Shown: positions 15,522 through 24,391 of the stretch, in pieces
Numbering within the stretch: the first letter of the stretch is position 1
Layout of the letters: the number at the start of each line of letters is the position of its first letter
Source: Candidatus Aminicenantota bacterium
Lineage (GTDB): Bacteria; Acidobacteriota; Aminicenantia; Aminicenantales; Aminicenantaceae
Assembly: GCA_029882525.1 (NCBI GenBank)
Contig: JAOUKO010000007.1
Location: 1 to 33,595 of the forward strand
Reading direction: 5' to 3'
DNA: 33,595 nt
The notes under the pieces: generated by a model
The model's input: the letters and a program-made list of their open reading frames with translations, nothing else
Database searches by the model: none
What the model was told of the DNA's origin: nothing
Position numbers and translations under genes: made by a program

Positions 15522-18293
15522 TTGCCCAAAAAAGATTCTTCCAAGACATTGACCAGCCGAGGGGAAAACCAGTATTCTCTTGTCACCACTAAACTCTATG
15601 TTCCGCGCCTCCGTCCTTACGTGGTGTCCCGCCCCCGTCTTCTGGATAAACTCGATGAAGTGAAAGACCGCAAGCTGGCCTTGGTCTCTGCTCCGGCTGG
15701 CTTTGGGAAGACGACACTTTTGAGCGACTGGATCAACCAGAGTCGTATCTCGGCGGCCTGGCTTTCGCTTGACAGTGGAGATAATGACCATGTGCACTTC
15801 CTGGTATATATGATTGCAGCGCTTCAAGGCCTCGGAAAAAATATAGGCCAGGCAGCAGCAATGATGCTCCACACTCCTCAGCCTCCTCCGGTTGAAACGG
15901 TGCTGGCCGCCCTGATCAATGATATTTCTACTCTTCCCAAAGATTTTGTCCTGGTTCTCGATGATTACCATGTGATCACTGCTGGACTGGTTCATCAGGC
16001 CATCCAGTTCCTGCTCGAACATCTCCCGCAAAACATGCATCTTGTCATCGCCAGCCGTTCTGATCCTCCCCTGCCGCTGGGCCGTTTACGCAGCCTGAAT
16101 CAGCTGGCTGAGTTACGGGTCACTGATCTCTGCTTTACCACTGATGAGACTTCTATTTTCTTCAACAAGAAACTGAACCTGGGGCTTTCTCGCGGAGAAA
16201 TAGTCATGCTGGAATCACGGATTGAAGGATGGATTGCAGGACTGCAGTTGGCGGCTCTTTCCATTCAGGATCGAGAAGACAGGTCAGGTTTCATCAGGGA
16301 CTTCAGAGGAGATAACCGCTACATCTTCGATTATTTGATGGAAGAAGTCTTGAGCCGCCAGCCAGAGGATGTCCAGAATTTTCTCCTGCAGACTTCCATC
16401 CTGGACCGCCTTTCCGGATCACTCTGTGATGCCGTGACCAAACAGAGGAACAGCCAGAAGATGCTCAATCACTTGGAAAGGGCTGATCTGTTCATATTCC
16501 CTCTGGATGACGGACGGCAGTGGTTCCGGTATCATAACCTTTTTGCAGATTTGCTTCAACATCGATTGGAACAGGCCCAGGGTAAGCTTGTGGCTGAACT
16601 TCACCGGAGGGCGGGTGAATGGTGTGTCAGTAACGGGTTAAAAGATCAGGCAGTCAATCATGCGCTGGCTTCAGGGGATGCAGAATGGGCGGCCCGCCTG
16701 ATCGAGGAGATCGCTGAGTCCATATGGGATCGTGGGCAGCAGATTAAGTTGTTGAAATGGTTTGAGGCTCTTCCTGACGAGAAGATCAATTCCAGTATTT
16801 TGCTTTCTGTCTTACATGCCCGAACACTCAATATAAGCGGCCGTCTTGAAGCTGCAGAGAAAATTCTTCAGCATGCTGAAAGCAGGCTGAAATCTGTAAA
16901 AGAAGGATTCGCTATAGATTTCTCACCCGATTCTGAGCATACGTACACACTTGGCAAGAATGAATTTCAGGGCCGGATTTCTGTGATTCGGGCATTCATA
17001 GCTGCCTATAGAGGGGAAATGCTCCGTGTCATGCAGCATGCCCGTCAGGCATTGGTATCTCTTCATGAGAAGGACTTGATGTGGCGTGCTGTGGCGGCGA
17101 CCACTTTGGGCTTTGTTCATGGCTGGAGTGGAGACGGTGATTTGATGTCGGCCCGGTACGCTTTTGCTGAGGCCGAAAAGGTCAGCGAAGAGGCTGGGAA
17201 CACCTATTTTTACCTGTTCGCCAGTTCCTGCCATGCTGGTATTGACGGTCTTCAGGGCCGGTTGAATCAGGCCGAGCAAGCCTATCAAAGGCTTCTGAAA
17301 TTTGCGGAAGAAAAGGGAATGCTGCAGACAAGCCTGGCCGGTTCGATTTATGCGGCCTGGGGAGGTATTATCCTTGAAAGGAATGACCTTGAGGAAGGAG
17401 CGCGCTTGATAGAGAAAGGACTCCGATTGGCCTTGTTGGGGCATGACGTTGTGGTCATCGCCAGCTCCCGCCTCCATCTGGCTCGAGCCCTGGCTGTCAA
17501 AGGAGATTTAGCCGGAGCCCAGAGAGTCATCGAGGAGATCGAGAAATCGGCTTCTGAATTTGCCATGCCTCCCTGGATCCAGCATGCTGCCTCTGCTTTT
17601 AAAGCTGAGATCTGGCTTGCCAGCGGAAACAGAGAGGCGGTTTCCCGTTGGGTACAGGAGCGGAACTTGGGAATCGATGATGAGCTGACGAACCGGAGAG
17701 AAAGTGAGCACATAGTCCTGGCGCGGTTTCTACTGGCCCAAGGCAAGTTGGATGAAGCGGAACATTTGCTCGACCGGTTGATCCAGAGCGCGGAGGCTGG
17801 GACTCGAATTGTGTCGCTGATATGGGTTATATTGCTCAAAACCCTGGCTCTGGATAGAAAAGGAAAAATGGATTTAGCCCTGGATGAGTTGAAAAAGGTC
17901 CTGTTCCTTGCCGAGCCGGGAGGTTTTATCATCAGTATTGTTCATGAAAGCTCCAGAATTGCCGAGTTATTGGAGAAGGTCCTTGAGCAGGCAGAAAGCG
18001 TGCAGAAGGGAAAAAGACCTGAATTTTCACGAAGCTATATAAAGAAACTACTGCTGGCGTTTAAAAGTACCGCTCCGCCAAAAACAGAAGGCATCCCGGG
18101 AGAGCCTCTGAGCGAGAGGGAACTGGAGGTTTTGCACTTCATCGCAGCCGGGCTGACAAACCAGCAGATTGCCAGAAAACTCTTTGTTTCCTTGAATACC
18201 ATCAGAAGCCATACCAAAAACATCCACAGCAAGCTCAACGTCCACAGCCGGACTCAAGCCGTTGCCCGTGCCAAAGAATTAGGGATTTTGTAA
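15522..18293 (+). CDS. MalT-like large LuxR-family transcriptional regulator (LAL/STAND ATPase)
   Basis: N-terminal TKLYVPRLRPYVVSRPRLLDKL; Walker A SAPAGFGKTTLLSDW; C-terminal LuxR HTH PLSERELEVLHFIAAGLTNQQIARKLFVSLNTIRSHTKNIHSKLNVHSRTQAV. TTG start (stop codon shortly upstream in frame). Confidence 0.95.
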   Translation: MPKKDSSKTLTSRGENQYSLVTTKLYVPRLRPYVVSRPRLLDKLDEVKDRKLALVSAPAGFGKTTLLSDWINQSRISAAWLSLDSGDNDHVHFLVYMIAALQGLGKNIGQAAAMMLHTPQPPPVETVLAALINDISTLPKDFVLVLDDYHVITAGLVHQAIQFLLEHLPQNMHLVIASRSDPPLPLGRLRSLNQLAELRVTDLCFTTDETSIFFNKKLNLGLSRGEIVMLESRIEGWIAGLQLAALSIQDREDRSGFIRDFRGDNRYIFDYLMEEVLSRQPEDVQNFLLQTSILDRLSGSLCDAVTKQRNSQKMLNHLERADLFIFPLDDGRQWFRYHNLFADLLQHRLEQAQGKLVAELHRRAGEWCVSNGLKDQAVNHALASGDAEWAARLIEEIAESIWDRGQQIKLLKWFEALPDEKINSSILLSVLHARTLNISGRLEAAEKILQHAESRLKSVKEGFAIDFSPDSEHTYTLGKNEFQGRISVIRAFIAAYRGEMLRVMQHARQALVSLHEKDLMWRAVAATTLGFVHGWSGDGDLMSARYAFAEAEKVSEEAGNTYFYLFASSCHAGIDGLQGRLNQAEQAYQRLLKFAEEKGMLQTSLAGSIYAAWGGIILERNDLEEGARLIEKGLRLALLGHDVVVIASSRLHLARALAVKGDLAGAQRVIEEIEKSASEFAMPPWIQHAASAFKAEIWLASGNREAVSRWVQERNLGIDDELTNRRESEHIVLARFLLAQGKLDEAEHLLDRLIQSAEAGTRIVSLIWVILLKTLALDRKGKMDLALDELKKVLFLAEPGGFIISIVHESSRIAELLEKVLEQAESVQKGKRPEFSRSYIKKLLLAFKSTAPPKTEGIPGEPLSERELEVLHFIAAGLTNQQIARKLFVSLNTIRSHTKNIHSKLNVHSRTQAVARAKELGIL

Positions 18294-18560
18294 AAATATC
18301 TTATTCCATTCCCGTGTATTTTTCACCCTTTAAAATCACATCTTCGTGTGATGACACTCACATTCAAGGTTTCGTATATTCTAAATGAAAAGAATGCGCG
18401 AGATGCAAAATGAAAGAAAAAATCATGAGTAGAAAAAGAGATTCCGAATTTATAAAAAAGGTAAAGCTTGAAGACATTCGTTTATCCACAAGAGATGGAA
18501 AGAGTTTAGCGTCGGTCATCGTTTTCATAAAGGCCAATAGCCTGGATGCGAGGAAAAAAA

Positions 18561-18806
18561 ATGAAAAAAGGAACAAAGCACATTCTCCCCATGTACTACA
18601 TAATTAAAGTGGAGGGATGCCTGGATAAAAAATGGGCAGATTGGTTTGAAGGGATGGCGATGAGCTGCGAAGGAGAAGTGACCGTCCTCGAAGGCCCGGT
18701 GAAAGACCAGGCCGCCTTGCACGGATTGCTTGCCCGGGTCCGGGATTTGAACCTGATATTGATATCAGTGGAGCGCGTCGAACAGGGTCAGAAGAGGAAG
18801 AAATGA
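18561..18806 (+). CDS. Small conserved protein of unknown function, typical partner of MalT-like regulators
   Basis: YYIIKVEGCLDKKWADWFEGMAMSCEGEVTVLEGPVKDQAALHGLLARVRDLNLILISVERVE; stop overlaps the next start (ATGA). Confidence 0.8.
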   Translation: MKKGTKHILPMYYIIKVEGCLDKKWADWFEGMAMSCEGEVTVLEGPVKDQAALHGLLARVRDLNLILISVERVEQGQKRKK

Positions 18807-19483
18807 ACGACAAGATTTTGAAGAGAACGCTGCAGATTCTGTTCCAGATCATTATGATCGCCACGATTCTGTTTGTGTCCTCAGGCCGGCTGGATTGGTG
18901 GATGGCCTGGATCTATATTAGCCTGTTTATTATCGGTGTAAGCATCAACATGATTATTTTGGTCCACAGAGATTCGGGATTGATCGAGGAACGCTCAGAG
19001 ATTAAAGCCGACACAAAGAAATGGGATTTTTGGCTCGCCGGTTTTTTCAGCCTTATGTCGAGTGTCACACTGCTCATTTCTGGATTGGACATCCGCTTCG
19101 GATGGTCTGAGGAGATTCCTTCTGTCCTCCAGTTCGCAGCAATGGTGTTAGTTGCGTTGGGATCTGCTCTTGGAAGCTGGGCCATACTCTCGAATCCTTT
19201 TTTTGCCTCGACTGTCCGCATCCAGTCCGAACGGGGACATGCTGTCATCTCGCATGGTCCTTATCATTATGTCCGACATCCCGGATACAGTGGATGGATT
19301 CTCACTGGGATGGCTTTGCCCGTGATGCTTGGCTCGTTATGGGCGCTCATCCCTGCAGGGTTGACAGCGATCATCCTCATCATCCGCACCGGACTGGAAG
19401 ACTGGACATTGAGAAGAGAATTACCTGGTTATGAGGAGTATTCACAGAATACTCACTTTCGTTTGGTCCCCTATGTGTGGTAA
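18803..19483 (+). CDS. Isoprenylcysteine carboxyl methyltransferase (ICMT)/PEMT-like membrane methyltransferase
   Basis: Several TM segments and C-terminal HGPYHYVRHPGYSGWIL and ELPGYEEYSQNTHFRLVPYVW motifs. Confidence 0.85.
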   Translation: MNDKILKRTLQILFQIIMIATILFVSSGRLDWWMAWIYISLFIIGVSINMIILVHRDSGLIEERSEIKADTKKWDFWLAGFFSLMSSVTLLISGLDIRFGWSEEIPSVLQFAAMVLVALGSALGSWAILSNPFFASTVRIQSERGHAVISHGPYHYVRHPGYSGWILTGMALPVMLGSLWALIPAGLTAIILIIRTGLEDWTLRRELPGYEEYSQNTHFRLVPYVW

Positions 19484-19528
19484 AAATATCCATTAAAAAG
19501 AGAAAAGCGAGTCATCGGAGGAAACGGG

Positions 19529-20290
19529 ATGAAAAAAATAATGATTTCGGGATTGATTGTTTTACTTATCGCTCCGGGTTTATTCGGACAGGAGCTGACC
19601 GGAGAGGAGATCATTCAAAAAGTCAATGACCAGTTCAATGTCGATACAAGCTATGCGAAATCGAAGATGACGATTACCACCTCTTCGGGTCAGAAGCGCA
19701 CTTTTATCTCCGAGTCTTGGAGCAAGGATAAAGGAGAGAAGAACCTTGTCCGCTATCTGGAGCCAGCCCGTGTCAAAGGGCAGGCTGTGTTGATGCTGAA
19801 CAACGCCGACGATATCTGGATGTACTTTCCCCGGACTCAGCGCGTCAGGAAGCTGGCCTCCCATGCCAAGAAGCAGAAGATGCAGGGAAGCGATTTCTCC
19901 TATGAAGACATGGGAGGCGGTGATGCTTTTATCGAGGAATTCACCACAAAAAGGCTCGAGGACGAAAAGATGGAGAGGCATGATTGTTACAAGCTGGAGC
20001 TCACCCGAAAACCGGACAGCGATAGTTCGTATTCACGCCTTATCATCTGGGTGGTTAAAGAGAATTTCGTGCCTATAGTCATCGATTATTATGACGAGGA
20101 TGATCCGGATTATCACCTGAAGCGGTTGGTTCAGAGCAATCTCCGGGTCATTGACGGCATCCCGACAGCGATGAAGGCGGTCATGCATAACAAAAACGAC
20201 AACACCCAGACGGAGATGGAAATTCTGGAAGTGAAGTTCAATGTCACCCTGGATGACACAATGTTCACTGAGAGGGAATTGAAAAAATGA
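19529..20290 (+). CDS. Outer-membrane lipoprotein-sorting (LolA-like fold) protein
   Basis: Signal peptide; MTITTSSGQKRTFISESWSKDKGEKNLVRYLEPARVKGQAVLMLNNADDIWMYFPRTQRVRKLASHAKKQKMQGSDFSYEDM is characteristic of this family. Confidence 0.92.
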   Translation: MKKIMISGLIVLLIAPGLFGQELTGEEIIQKVNDQFNVDTSYAKSKMTITTSSGQKRTFISESWSKDKGEKNLVRYLEPARVKGQAVLMLNNADDIWMYFPRTQRVRKLASHAKKQKMQGSDFSYEDMGGGDAFIEEFTTKRLEDEKMERHDCYKLELTRKPDSDSSYSRLIIWVVKENFVPIVIDYYDEDDPDYHLKRLVQSNLRVIDGIPTAMKAVMHNKNDNTQTEMEILEVKFNVTLDDTMFTERELKK

Positions 20291-21477
20291 AGAAAGGAAT
20301 AATTTTACTTGTCGCCACTCTTTTTACTTTGAGTTCGCTTTTTGCTCAGAAGGGGGTGGACATCTTTGGCTACTATGAATCTCAGGCGAGCGGCGCCCAG
20401 GTTCAGGACGATTTTTGGCTCCTTTACTCCAATAAACTCCGCGTGGATCTCAAATCCAGCCTGTCCGATAAAGTCACCTTTGCCGCCAATTTCGACTACA
20501 TCACCTATCACGGCAAGACCATGTGGAACATCCTGGATTTTCTGCCTGACCAAGCTGTGGCCGAAGTCCCGCCTGGAATGGAGGATTATTACGTGCTTCC
20601 GTTCTCGGACAGGCATTTTCTCGATAATGCCTACATCAAGCTTTCTTTCAAATATTTTGACCTGACTGCCGGGAAGCAGCAGATTTCTCTGGGAACTGGC
20701 TATGTCTGGAACCCGACCGATGTCTTCAACATCAAAGAGCTTTTCGACCCGACCTACGAGCAGCCCGGGCATAACGCAGTCCGGCTGGATGTTCCGCTGG
20801 GAACCGCCTATACCTTCACAGCTCTCTTCTCACCCGAGGATAACTGGCAGAATTCAGCCAAATTGGCTCAGTTGAAGGGAAGGATTTCTCATTTTGATTA
20901 CGCCATCACCGCCATCGAGAAAGTCTGGCTCTTTCATGATTACACACAGTTCGACCCGGCAAATATGTCCTTCCTGGAACTCCCTGAAAAACGGCAGCTC
21001 CTCGGAGCGAGCACAGCCGGCGAGCTTCTGGGGCTGGGTGTCTGGGCCGAGTACGCCTACAACTGGATGGAGAATTCCGATGATTTCTACGAGCTGGTGG
21101 TGGGCACGGATTACACCTTCAATTTTCAAACCTACCTGATGATTGAGTATTACCGCAACACCTTGGGCAAGACCGATTACATGGATTACAAGCTCAATGA
21201 CTGGATGCGTCTTATGGCCATGGAGCAGAAGGCCATCACCCGCGACCAGGTGTATGTCTCCATCCAGCATCCGGCCACTGATTTGCTGAATGTTGGACTG
21301 TCCGCAATCTACAGCATTTCCGACAAAAGCACAGCTCTGGTGCCCACCCTGAGTTACAGCTTCTCGGATAATGTGGAGATTTTTGCCTACCTGAATTTTA
21401 ACTTCGGCCAGGAAGGGAAGGCCTTTTCCAAAAAAATGGGGAACGGGGGATTGATAAGGGTCCGTGTCTATTTTTAG
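20287..21477 (+). CDS. Predicted outer-membrane beta-barrel protein
   Basis: Signal peptide ending FAQ; alternating amphipathic strands; terminal GGLIRVRVYF (aromatic C-terminus); ATGA overlap with the LolA-like gene. Confidence 0.75.
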   Translation: MKKGIILLVATLFTLSSLFAQKGVDIFGYYESQASGAQVQDDFWLLYSNKLRVDLKSSLSDKVTFAANFDYITYHGKTMWNILDFLPDQAVAEVPPGMEDYYVLPFSDRHFLDNAYIKLSFKYFDLTAGKQQISLGTGYVWNPTDVFNIKELFDPTYEQPGHNAVRLDVPLGTAYTFTALFSPEDNWQNSAKLAQLKGRISHFDYAITAIEKVWLFHDYTQFDPANMSFLELPEKRQLLGASTAGELLGLGVWAEYAYNWMENSDDFYELVVGTDYTFNFQTYLMIEYYRNTLGKTDYMDYKLNDWMRLMAMEQKAITRDQVYVSIQHPATDLLNVGLSAIYSISDKSTALVPTLSYSFSDNVEIFAYLNFNFGQEGKAFSKKMGNGGLIRVRVYF

Positions 21478-21502
21478 CTGATCAAGGGAAAGGAAAAGGA
21501 CA

Positions 21503-24355
21503 ATGAGAGAAAAAATCTTGAAGACACTGGCACATTGGCATACCGCTCATCCCTGGAGAATGACGCTTGTCGTTATTCTTTTAACCATCCTCTTTGCGGC
21601 CTTTGCCAGACGGCTCGCTGTCACCACTCGCACCTCAGACCTTTTGCCTGAAAAGGACCCTAAGGTCGCTCAATTCAACAGGATCATCGAAGAGTTCTCC
21701 ACGGCCACAAGCATCGTCGTCGTTATTCAAGGCGAAGAAAGACGCATCAAAGAGTTTGCCGATCAGCTGGCCCCCCGGATTCTGGAAGCCAGAGACACGG
21801 GCAAGAACGATTCGCTCCAGGAAAAGATAGACAAACTCCAGAGGAAGATAGATAAATTGGGGAAAAAAGAGAGATCAGAGGCAAAAATCGCAAAGCTGGA
21901 GTCCACGATCAGAGAGTTGCGCTCCCAGATGAATTATAAGCTGTTCCAGCGTGTCGACTACAAGGCGCCGATTGAATTCCTTAAAGAGCACATGCTGATG
22001 CTGGTCAAAGAAGAGGACCTGACAAATTTGAAGGACATCTTCATGGGTCCCAACCTGGTAGATTTGATCCCCAACATCAACAATTCCATGGAAAAGGAGT
22101 ATGTTGGACAGGAAGAATCCATATCCACAAGAGAGAAAGAAGACGGAGCCTGGGGATTCCTGGACGGGATCCAGAATCTCATTCTCCTGCTGCAGAAAGC
22201 CTCTGAAGGCGAGGAAGTTCCTGATGAGGATGTGCGCGCAGCTGCGGATAAGATTCTTTTTGGCGAGCCCTACCTTCTCTCCTATGATAAAACAGCTCTC
22301 CTACTGAACGTCATTCCCGCCTTCACTCTGATGGACAGGGATTACATCATGTCAGGGACAAGGACAGCTCAGTCTATTCTCGATGATCTGTTAAAGGATT
22401 TTCCGGATATCGAGGCAGGGTTGAGCGGGTCAATCCCCAAGGAACATGACGAGCAGGTCTATGCCCAGCAAAGCCTGGGCTACACCACGGTGATTGCCAT
22501 GCTGGCCATTCTCATCCTGCTCATGGTTTCCTTCAGGATGTGGGTGGCTCCGGTATTCGCCATAGCCAACCTTCTTGTAGGCGTGATCTGGGCGCTGGGA
22601 AGCGCCTTTATCGTGGTCGGCCAGCTGAACTTGGTCACCTCAACCATGGCTGTCATCATCCTCGGGCTGGGCATTGATTTCTCCATCCATCTGATATCTG
22701 GATTCACAGAGCACCGGGCCGCAGGAGAGAGCATCGCTCAGGCCATGGAGGCCGCGTTCATGAAAAGCGGGAAAGGGATCGTCACGGGTGCGGTAACGAC
22801 ATCCTGTGCGTTTTACGCCCTGGCTATCAGTCAATCTCGCGGGATGAAAGAAATGGGGCTTGTCATGGGAACAGGCCTGCTGGCCATCCTTCTCGCCACC
22901 TTTCTTGTGCTTCCTGTCCTGCTTGTCTTGCGCGCCAGGCTCAGGGATAAGAGGCTCCAGAAAAAAGGAGTGACAAAGCTCGAAAGAGACATCTCCTTCC
23001 GAGTTCTGGGGAGAGCGTGCGATTGGCTGGGCAGACATTATGTCTTCACCATCATCACATCGCTCGTCATAAGTGTCTTCTTGATCTGGGCCGCATTCCA
23101 GATCAGATGGGACTATGATTTTCGGAACATGGAGCCCAAAGGGCTCGTTTCCGTTGAGCTCATTGATACAGTAGTCGAAAAATTTGACCTGAGCATGGAC
23201 TACGCTCTGGTCACAACCGACAATGTTCAAGACTCCTATGAGCTGGCCAAAGAATACCGAGAGCTGGGTTCAGTGGCCATCACTGATGACATCTCGGTCT
23301 TCGTCCCCTCTCCAGAGCAGCAGCAGGAGAGGATTCCCCATATCGACGAGATCCGTGGAAAGATCCAGTCAGCCACGGTGAATCATGCCTTCCTCCCGGA
23401 TGAGCTGGAGACTTTCAAGAATGAGATCGAGCGTCTGGAGATGAACATCATGGAGATGCAGGATATGGCCTTTATCGGAGGACAGGATAAGGTGGATAAC
23501 AAGTGCAAGGAAATTGTCGGAGATCCCGAGAACCCGGATTCACCGAACATCATCCGAAAGCTCCTGCAGCTTCTGGATGGGGATGCTTCAGAGGTGAGAC
23601 AAGGACTGTCCACATTCCAGAAGAGCTTCGCGCCTCATTTCAAACAATCCATCATCAGGATGAGCTCCATTGAACCTATCCATCTGGAAGAGCTGCCGAC
23701 CTCCATCTTGGACCGGTACAGCAATAAGGCCAGGAATCAATTCCTGTTATCCGTCTATCCGGCTGGAAGCATCTACGATGGAGAGTTTCTCAAGCGCTTT
23801 GTGAACGACGTGGAAAGTGTCAGCGAGAGGGCCACAGGAGTACCGCCCTTATCCATAGCTCTGCTCAGAATTTTCGGACGCGATGGACGCAATGCCATCA
23901 TTTTGACCCTGATTGTCGTCTTCCTCCTTCTCTGGGCAGACTTCAGCAGTCCGAAGAGGTCACTGATAGCGATGATCCCCCTGGCCTTCGGTGTGTTCTG
24001 GATGGTCGGCCTCATGTATCTCGTGGGGATCAAGCTTTCCCTGATGAGCGTCATGGGCCTTCCTCTGATCATCGGTATCGGCATCGATGATGGAGTGCAC
24101 ATCATGCACCGCTGGAGGCACGAAGGAAACGGACGGCTGAGGATCGTTTTTGCCAGCACTGGAAAAGCGATCTTGCTTACATCCCTGACCACAATGCTCG
24201 CCTTCGGGTCTCTGATCTTCTCCGCCTTCCCGGCCTGGGGACAGTTCGGGGGAGCGCTCTTCTTGGGCGTAGGCGGATGCTTCATAACCACAGTGGTCAT
24301 CCTGCCTGGAATCCTGGGTTGGATCGGCAGAAGAAGCAACCGGAAAAAAGACTGA
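21503..24355 (+). CDS. MMPL/RND-family transporter
   Basis: 950 aa; two RND-type TM bundles, each with the typical GLGIDFSIHLISGF / GIGIDDGVHIMHRW motifs; two large periplasmic loops. Confidence 0.93.
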   Translation: MREKILKTLAHWHTAHPWRMTLVVILLTILFAAFARRLAVTTRTSDLLPEKDPKVAQFNRIIEEFSTATSIVVVIQGEERRIKEFADQLAPRILEARDTGKNDSLQEKIDKLQRKIDKLGKKERSEAKIAKLESTIRELRSQMNYKLFQRVDYKAPIEFLKEHMLMLVKEEDLTNLKDIFMGPNLVDLIPNINNSMEKEYVGQEESISTREKEDGAWGFLDGIQNLILLLQKASEGEEVPDEDVRAAADKILFGEPYLLSYDKTALLLNVIPAFTLMDRDYIMSGTRTAQSILDDLLKDFPDIEAGLSGSIPKEHDEQVYAQQSLGYTTVIAMLAILILLMVSFRMWVAPVFAIANLLVGVIWALGSAFIVVGQLNLVTSTMAVIILGLGIDFSIHLISGFTEHRAAGESIAQAMEAAFMKSGKGIVTGAVTTSCAFYALAISQSRGMKEMGLVMGTGLLAILLATFLVLPVLLVLRARLRDKRLQKKGVTKLERDISFRVLGRACDWLGRHYVFTIITSLVISVFLIWAAFQIRWDYDFRNMEPKGLVSVELIDTVVEKFDLSMDYALVTTDNVQDSYELAKEYRELGSVAITDDISVFVPSPEQQQERIPHIDEIRGKIQSATVNHAFLPDELETFKNEIERLEMNIMEMQDMAFIGGQDKVDNKCKEIVGDPENPDSPNIIRKLLQLLDGDASEVRQGLSTFQKSFAPHFKQSIIRMSSIEPIHLEELPTSILDRYSNKARNQFLLSVYPAGSIYDGEFLKRFVNDVESVSERATGVPPLSIALLRIFGRDGRNAIILTLIVVFLLLWADFSSPKRSLIAMIPLAFGVFWMVGLMYLVGIKLSLMSVMGLPLIIGIGIDDGVHIMHRWRHEGNGRLRIVFASTGKAILLTSLTTMLAFGSLIFSAFPAWGQFGGALFLGVGGCFITTVVILPGILGWIGRRSNRKKD

Positions 24356-24391
24356 ATGGCCGTCTGGCCGCTTTTTCCATGTTGTTAAAAA

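Noticed and set aside
18335-18352. ATCACA-TCTTCG-TGTGAT small hairpin after the LuxR gene
   Set aside because: Only 6 bp and no T-tract; could be chance.
18410-18607. 65-aa ORF between the LuxR regulator and the small conserved protein
   Set aside because: Overlaps the better-supported 18561-18806 frame; Lys-rich, no recognisable domain. Cannot be excluded but not supported.
22640-23230. 196-aa minus-strand ORF (also 21958-22182, 23773-24339)
   Set aside because: Antisense to the MMPL transporter, no family resemblance.
24358-24378. TGGCC-GTCT-GGCCG followed by CTTTTT between MMPL and the isomerase gene
   Set aside because: Stem of 4-5 bp is too short to call a terminator with confidence.
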